Below are positions 6,444 to 9,209 of a stretch of 9,209 nucleotides of DNA, one piece after another; position 1 is the first letter of the stretch, and each line of letters starts with the position of its first letter. The position numbers and the translations under genes are program-made. A model generated the notes under the pieces. The model was not told the DNA's origin. It did no database searches and saw only the letters and a program-made list of their open reading frames with translations. The DNA comes from Syntrophaceae bacterium UBA1163 (GTDB lineage Bacteria; Desulfobacterota; BSN033; UBA1163): contig DBZJ01000127.1 in NCBI GenBank assembly GCA_002311635.1, positions 637 through 9,845 on the forward strand. Reading direction: 5' to 3'.

Positions 6444-6458
6444 GTGCAGCCCGCCAGC

Positions 6459-7667
6459 TTATTTGCGAAGGGTTTTGATCTCCTCGCATGCCGGCATGTA
6501 GTCTTTAGGCGGGATGGTGACGATATCAGAAGCGATCAGAAATGGATATTGAGGGACTTTTTTGGTCACGCCGAAAAACATGGGGAGCATGAGTTGATGG
6601 TCGCATGCCCGTAGCTCTAACTTCCCTACCGGGCTATCGATTACCATGCCCTGCACCGCGTTGATAAATTTTTCTTTGTCAACTTTTCCAGCCTTTGCAA
6701 AACCTTTTTCGACGAGCACGCCAGTCACATACCCGTAGAGGGCACCTATCTTCGGGTACCGGTTGTAAGTGTTTCTGAACTCCTGCACGAAAGCTTTGTT
6801 TTCAGGGGTGTCAGGATAATAGAAAAGGTAGTTGGCAGTTCCATAAACTCCTTCAGGGGCATCGAGACCCTGGGGTTCGAGAGTGGAAAGCTCGATGGCA
6901 GTATGCTGGTAGAAAGGAACCTTTTGGGCTAATCCGGTGGCTTTGGCTGCCTTCTGAAAATTGACCATCCCACTACCACCGGTAGCAACGATGATAAAAT
7001 CGGGCTTTGCCGCAAGAATAGCGGTGATGTAAGGCGTAAAATCCGTTTCCCCCACTTTCCACCAGGACTTCCCGAGTAACTGCACTACGGGCTTTAACTT
7101 CTTCAGTTGGTTCCACACGCCATCTGCGATCGCGTGGCCGTATTCATAATCATCGCCTGCAATCCAGTACTTGACGAAAGGCTTTTTTGCGAGTGCAAAG
7201 GCTGCAGCCCTACCAGCCATCAAGGTATTTTCGGTAATTTGGAAGACGTAGCGGTGGCCTTGCTCTCCGGTAATCTTATCGCTTTTGGAAAAGGTGACGA
7301 AAAAAGGAGTCTTCTCCTTTTTGGCGAAATCGGATACGGCAAGCGCTGTGGCGCTGTTGATCGTTCCCATGAGGATATCCACATTCTCTCTAAGAACGAG
7401 CTCTTTGGCCATCGCCAAACCGATATCCGGTTTGAACTTCTCGTCCCTTGTCAAGAACTCAATCTTCTTTCCCAGGCCCCCTTCCATAGCGTTCACTTTG
7501 TTAACGGCCATCTTGAACCCGTCGAGAACGTCAAACGTATAAGCCGTCGCGGGTCCCGTGTAAGTGTCTATTATCCCCACTTTAATCGGTTCCGCCCCGA
7601 ATGAGAAAGACACGGCCAGAAACCCGAGTAAAACAACACCCATTCCTATAATCGTTTCCTTTTTCAT
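6459..7667 (-). CDS. livK: Periplasmic substrate-binding protein of Liv/HAAT ABC transporter
   Basis: This is a 402-residue type I periplasmic binding protein (Peripla_BP_6 / Leu-Ile-Val-binding type). Residues 1-25 form a signal peptide (basic MKK, hydrophobic GVVLLGFLAVSFSFG, probable cleavage after Ala25, before EPIKVG). There is no lipobox cysteine, so it should be soluble in a Gram-negative periplasm. Family landmarks are IKVGIIDTYTGPAT (28-41), the ligand-loop region GTINSATAL (101-109, with Ser105), GDDYEYG (171-177), and CDHQLMLPMFFG near the end (355-366). C355 and C394 could form a disulfide. The ATG at 7667 is chosen for GGAGG 5 nt upstream and for giving a clean signal peptide; the open frame upstream to 7742 would bury it. 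It is the first gene of the operon. The ligand may be a branched-chain amino acid, but relatives also bind amides or aromatic acids. Confidence 0.93.
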   Translation of the reverse strand: MKKETIIGMGVVLLGFLAVSFSFGAEPIKVGIIDTYTGPATAYTFDVLDGFKMAVNKVNAMEGGLGKKIEFLTRDEKFKPDIGLAMAKELVLRENVDILMGTINSATALAVSDFAKKEKTPFFVTFSKSDKITGEQGHRYVFQITENTLMAGRAAAFALAKKPFVKYWIAGDDYEYGHAIADGVWNQLKKLKPVVQLLGKSWWKVGETDFTPYITAILAAKPDFIIVATGGSGMVNFQKAAKATGLAQKVPFYQHTAIELSTLEPQGLDAPEGVYGTANYLFYYPDTPENKAFVQEFRNTYNRYPKIGALYGYVTGVLVEKGFAKAGKVDKEKFINAVQGMVIDSPVGKLELRACDHQLMLPMFFGVTKKVPQYPFLIASDIVTIPPKDYMPACEEIKTLRK

Positions 7668-7873
7668 AACAGCCTCCATTGGCGACTTCTTTGTCCATAC
7701 CCATACCAAAACCAATCCACTGGGCCGAAGCCTTTCCACCATGGCTGAACTGTCCGGAGGTCCCTCATAGCGACGATGACGGGATCGCCCGGCTTAAACG
7801 ATGCTTCATCCTTGGCGCCGTGGCTTCATGCTTAGAGTTGAAAACCAGCGCTGTTTCCCCTATGAACAGGCAT
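7664..7873 (-). pseudogene. Possible degraded small ORF upstream of the binding-protein gene
   Basis: An ATG at 7873 on the minus strand has an excellent ribosome binding site (GGGGAGG, 5-6 nt upstream). Its frame meets TAA at codon 14 and TGA at codon 16. Beyond them the same frame stays open for over 50 codons and ends in a TGA at 7666-7664 that overlaps the binding-protein ATG as ATGA. The later part is Trp/Gly-rich (for example KPGDPVIVAMRDLR, then PWWKGFGPVDWFWYGYG) and I recognise no family. It could be a decayed small gene, a 13-residue leader peptide, a short ORF from the ATG at 7768 (34 residues), or chance. Confidence 0.3.
7673..7677 (-). promoter_or_regulatory. Ribosome binding site of the binding-protein gene
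   Basis: GGAGG on the minus strand ends 5 nt before the ATG at 7667. It decides between this start and longer in-frame starts at 7679 (ATG) and 7742, because only this start yields a normal signal peptide. Confidence 0.8.
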
Positions 7874-7885
7874 TTTGTCCTCCCC

Positions 7886-7906
7886 GTTGCCAAGTAGAAT
7901 GGCAAC
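7886..7906. other. Stem-loop or palindrome near the inferred liv transcript 5' end
   Basis: GTTGCCA (7886-7892) and TGGCAAC (7900-7906) form a perfect 7-bp inverted repeat around a 7-nt spacer. On the minus strand it lies just downstream of the weak candidate promoter at 7919-7948 and just upstream of the GGGGAGG site before the small ORF. It could be a 5' mRNA hairpin or an operator. No T-run follows on either strand, so it is not a standard terminator. Confidence 0.45.
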
Positions 7907-7918
7907 CCCACCTATCTT

Positions 7919-7948
7919 ATCTTAGAATAAGGCATCGATCATATTCAA
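7919..7948 (-). promoter_or_regulatory. Weak candidate promoter for the liv operon
   Basis: On the minus strand TTGAAT (7948-7943) and TAAGAT (7924-7919) are separated by 18 nt. Each matches the sigma70 consensus at 4 of 6 positions. The predicted start near 7912 would give a leader of about 245 nt. It is the best pair I could find by eye, but weak enough to suggest an activator or a different start. Confidence 0.25.
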
Positions 7949-7957
7949 GGCGAAGGC
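7943..7957. repeat. Near-direct repeat, copy 1
   Basis: ATTCAAGGCGAAGGC at 7943-7957 matches ATTCAAGCCGAAAGC at 8011-8025 in 13 of 15 positions. The copies are offset by 68 bp, in the same orientation, inside the divergent intergenic region. This copy overlaps the candidate liv -35 box. The pair may be sites for one regulator. Confidence 0.4.
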
Positions 7958-8010
7958 CGTGAATTGCAGTTATTGAGCTTTGGATCTGTTTCGACACTAA
8001 TCTACCTTCG

Positions 8011-8025
8011 ATTCAAGCCGAAAGC
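8011..8025. repeat. Near-direct repeat, copy 2
   Basis: ATTCAAGCCGAAAGC is the partner of the copy at 7943-7957. It ends about 10 bp upstream of the -35 box (8035) of the acyl-CoA dehydrogenase promoter, where an activator could contact RNA polymerase. This is inference from position only. Confidence 0.4.
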
Positions 8026-8034
8026 AACTGACAC

Positions 8035-8062
8035 TTGACAAAATAATTATTAGAAGTATAAT
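8035..8062 (+). promoter_or_regulatory. Perfect-consensus sigma70-type promoter for the acyl-CoA dehydrogenase
   Basis: TTGACA (8035-8040) and TATAAT (8057-8062) match the consensus at 12 of 12 positions with a 16-nt A/T-rich spacer. The predicted start is near 8069, about 207 nt before the ATG at 8277. An exact consensus is unusual for a catabolic gene and suggests that repression, rather than activation, sets expression. Confidence 0.8.
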
Positions 8063-8067
8063 AAGTG

Positions 8068-8084
8068 TACATTTTCACAATGTA
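8068..8084. promoter_or_regulatory. Operator-like palindrome over the predicted transcription start
   Basis: TACATT (8068-8073) and AATGTA (8079-8084) are perfect inverted half-sites around a 5-bp centre, 17 bp in total. The palindrome starts 6 bp after the -10 box and covers the predicted start site, a typical position for a repressor. The regulator is not in the window; a TetR-type fatty-acid regulator would fit the gene it controls, but this is a guess. Confidence 0.5.
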
Positions 8085-8123
8085 GGCTAAGAGGGTTTTG
8101 TTTTAGAAAATTCCACCATTCGG

Positions 8124-8210
8124 GATCGGAGTTGGGGACCGATCTTGACCATTAAAGCTTGGTCGTTGATAATGGGGGCACCAAGGTAGGACACCCGGCG
8201 CATGACCTTG
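8124..8210 (+). other. Hairpin-rich 5' leader of the acyl-CoA dehydrogenase mRNA
   Basis: Three successive inverted repeats lie in the untranslated leader. They are GATCGG/CCGATC (8124-8129/8139-8144, 9-nt loop), GACCA/TGGTC (8147-8151/8160-8164, 8-nt loop) and CAAGGT/ACCTTG (8182-8187/8205-8210, 17-nt loop). Each stem is only 5-6 bp, so folding is uncertain. I recognise no known riboswitch class and see no U-run for attenuation. Confidence 0.3.
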
Positions 8211-8264
8211 CATAGCGGGGCGAATCCAAGGAGTTACGTTGATTTTGGTAGTTCATCTTATCGA

Positions 8265-8271
8265 AAGGAGG
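8265..8271 (+). promoter_or_regulatory. Strong ribosome binding site of the acyl-CoA dehydrogenase
   Basis: AAGGAGG, complementary to the 16S rRNA tail, ends 5 nt before the ATG at 8277. With the consensus promoter it indicates high expression capacity and fixes the start codon. Confidence 0.85.
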
Positions 8272-8276
8272 ACATT

Positions 8277-9209
8277 ATGGAAGAATTTGTAAAGGGGGGT
8301 GCGTTTCTGCTTGAATCGATTTCCCCTAAAGACGTTTTCACACCAGAGGACTTTAATGAAGAACAGAAGTTGATTGCGAAGGCAGTTACCGAATTTGTTA
8401 TAGGCGAAATTATACCGGTGGCCGATGATATTGAGGTGAAGAAAGAAGGGCTCGTTCCAGGCCTGCTCAAGAAGGCAGGGGAACTTGGGTTCCTTTCCGC
8501 GGATATTCCTGAGGAATATGGCGGACAGGACATGGACAAGGTCAGCTCTCTCCTGATCTGGGAGAAGATGTCTTTGGGAGGAGGCTCATTCCAGGCCGCT
8601 TTCGGGGCCCACACCGGAATCGGTTCTCTTCCGCTCGTCTTCTTTGGCAACAAGGACCAGAAGAAACGCTACTTGCCCAAGATGGCTACGGGAGAGTACA
8701 TTGGAGCGTATGCTCTGACAGAGCCTGAAGCAGGCTCGGATGCCTTGAACTCCAAGACCACGGCCACCCTCAGCCCTGACGGAAAGTATTATATTCTGAA
8801 CGGCCAGAAGCAATTTATCACCAACGCTGGAATTGCGGATACCTACGTCACCTATGCCAAGGTGAACGGAGAGAAATTCACCTCCTTCATCGTCGAGCGC
8901 AAATATGAAGGGGTCTCTGTGGATGAGGAAGAGAATAAGATGGGGATGAAGGGGTCCTCGACCAGGAGCGTCATCTTCAGCGATGTCAAAGTTCCCGTAG
9001 AGAATCTTATCGGCGAGATTGGAAGGGGTCATATCGTAGCGCTCAATGTTCTAAACATGGCTCGCTTTCAATTGGGTGCAGCGTGTCTGGGGGGAGCAAA
9101 GGCAGGCCTTCAAGAAGCGGTTACGTATGCAAAACAGCGGGTTCAGTTCGGCAAGCCGATCGCCGATTTTGGCTTGATCAAACAGAAGATTGGAGAGATG
9201 GCGATTCGA
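8277..9209 (+). CDS. Acyl-CoA dehydrogenase (3' end beyond window)
   Basis: This flavoenzyme introduces the alpha,beta double bond into acyl-CoA, the first step of beta-oxidation, passing electrons to ETF. The frame is open to the last base, giving 311 residues. Residues 24-140 form the N-terminal helical domain (PEEYGG at 78-83). The flavin/substrate signature YALTEPEAGSD is at 145-155, with the beta domain through about 245 (NGQKQFITNAG 175-185, GMKGSSTRS 223-231). The start of the C-terminal helical domain has ARFQLGAA (262-269) and YAKQRVQFGKPI (284-295). The N-terminal stretch GGAFLLESISPKDVFTPEDF (7-26) resembles the long FadE/VLCAD-ACAD9 class of about 570-600 residues rather than 380-residue short-chain enzymes. 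The catalytic Glu would lie past the window. The gene is divergent from the liv operon, with its own strong promoter. Chain-length preference is not certain. Confidence 0.95.
   Translation, partial: MEEFVKGGAFLLESISPKDVFTPEDFNEEQKLIAKAVTEFVIGEIIPVADDIEVKKEGLVPGLLKKAGELGFLSADIPEEYGGQDMDKVSSLLIWEKMSLGGGSFQAAFGAHTGIGSLPLVFFGNKDQKKRYLPKMATGEYIGAYALTEPEAGSDALNSKTTATLSPDGKYYILNGQKQFITNAGIADTYVTYAKVNGEKFTSFIVERKYEGVSVDEEENKMGMKGSSTRSVIFSDVKVPVENLIGEIGRGHIVALNVLNMARFQLGAACLGGAKAGLQEAVTYAKQRVQFGKPIADFGLIKQKIGEMAIR

Noticed and set aside
7107..7604. 165-residue open frame on the + strand
   Set aside because: It lies opposite the clearly coding binding-protein gene, with no recognisable domain; it is a shadow.
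7668..7742. 25-residue extension of the binding protein from the ATG at 7742
   Set aside because: It would bury a well-formed signal peptide, and the best ribosome binding site is directly before the ATG at 7667.
7886..7906. Rho-independent terminator
   Set aside because: The stem is perfect but no T-run follows on either strand, and its position is upstream of, not after, a gene.
8070..8276. Known riboswitch or T-box in the acyl-CoA dehydrogenase leader
   Set aside because: No conserved core of a class I know could be recognised; only short generic stems are present.
8258..9032. 131- and 148-residue open frames on the - strand
   Set aside because: Both lie antisense to the acyl-CoA dehydrogenase frame, which has conserved motifs throughout, and look like shadows.

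Overview
The window looks like a chromosomal piece of a Gram-negative anaerobe. My best guess is a member of Desulfobacterota (former Deltaproteobacteria), possibly a syntroph or sulfate reducer. This is inferred from the gene mix (HAAT/Liv transporter beside an acyl-CoA dehydrogenase; a ParB-like gene beside a spore-photoproduct-lyase-like radical SAM gene), roughly balanced base composition, and dispersed CGGAATG-type heptad repeats. No rRNA, tRNA, CRISPR array, transposase or phage gene was seen.

Left part (1-3085, + strand): three co-directional genes. They are a family 2 glycosyltransferase (86-919), a ParB/Spo0J-like CTPase-fold protein (best start 961, to 1953) and an SPL-family radical SAM protein (1979-3085). 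Heptad repeats bracket the glycosyltransferase gene. The second array runs directly into the likely start codon of the ParB-like gene. The ParB-like/SPL-like pair is the least conventional content of the window: there is no ParA, no parS and no sporulation gene beside it, and the SPL-like protein seems to lack the cysteine used by true spore photoproduct lyases.

Middle part (3089-7667, - strand): a complete high-affinity branched-chain-amino-acid-type ABC importer, transcribed in the order binding protein (livK-like), livH, livM, livG, livF. The genes are tightly packed: a 67-nt gap with a bulged hairpin after the binding protein, a 13-nt gap, abutting genes, then a 13-nt overlap. Both permease genes use TTG starts with good ribosome binding sites. 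livF ends 3 bp from the end of the SPL-like gene, tail to tail.

Right part (7668-9209): a divergent intergenic region of about 609 bp, then the first 311 codons of an acyl-CoA dehydrogenase (8277 to the window end). The intergenic region carries a perfect-consensus sigma70-type promoter (TTGACA/TATAAT) for the dehydrogenase, with a palindrome over the predicted start site and a leader of about 207 nt that can fold into hairpins. Toward the transporter it carries a weaker candidate promoter, a 7-bp stem-loop, a near-direct repeat and an interrupted small reading frame ending in ATGA on the binding-protein start codon. A reasonable but unproven reading is an uptake-and-oxidation module: Liv-type import of an amino acid or carboxylic acid, and beta-oxidation-type dehydrogenation of its CoA ester.
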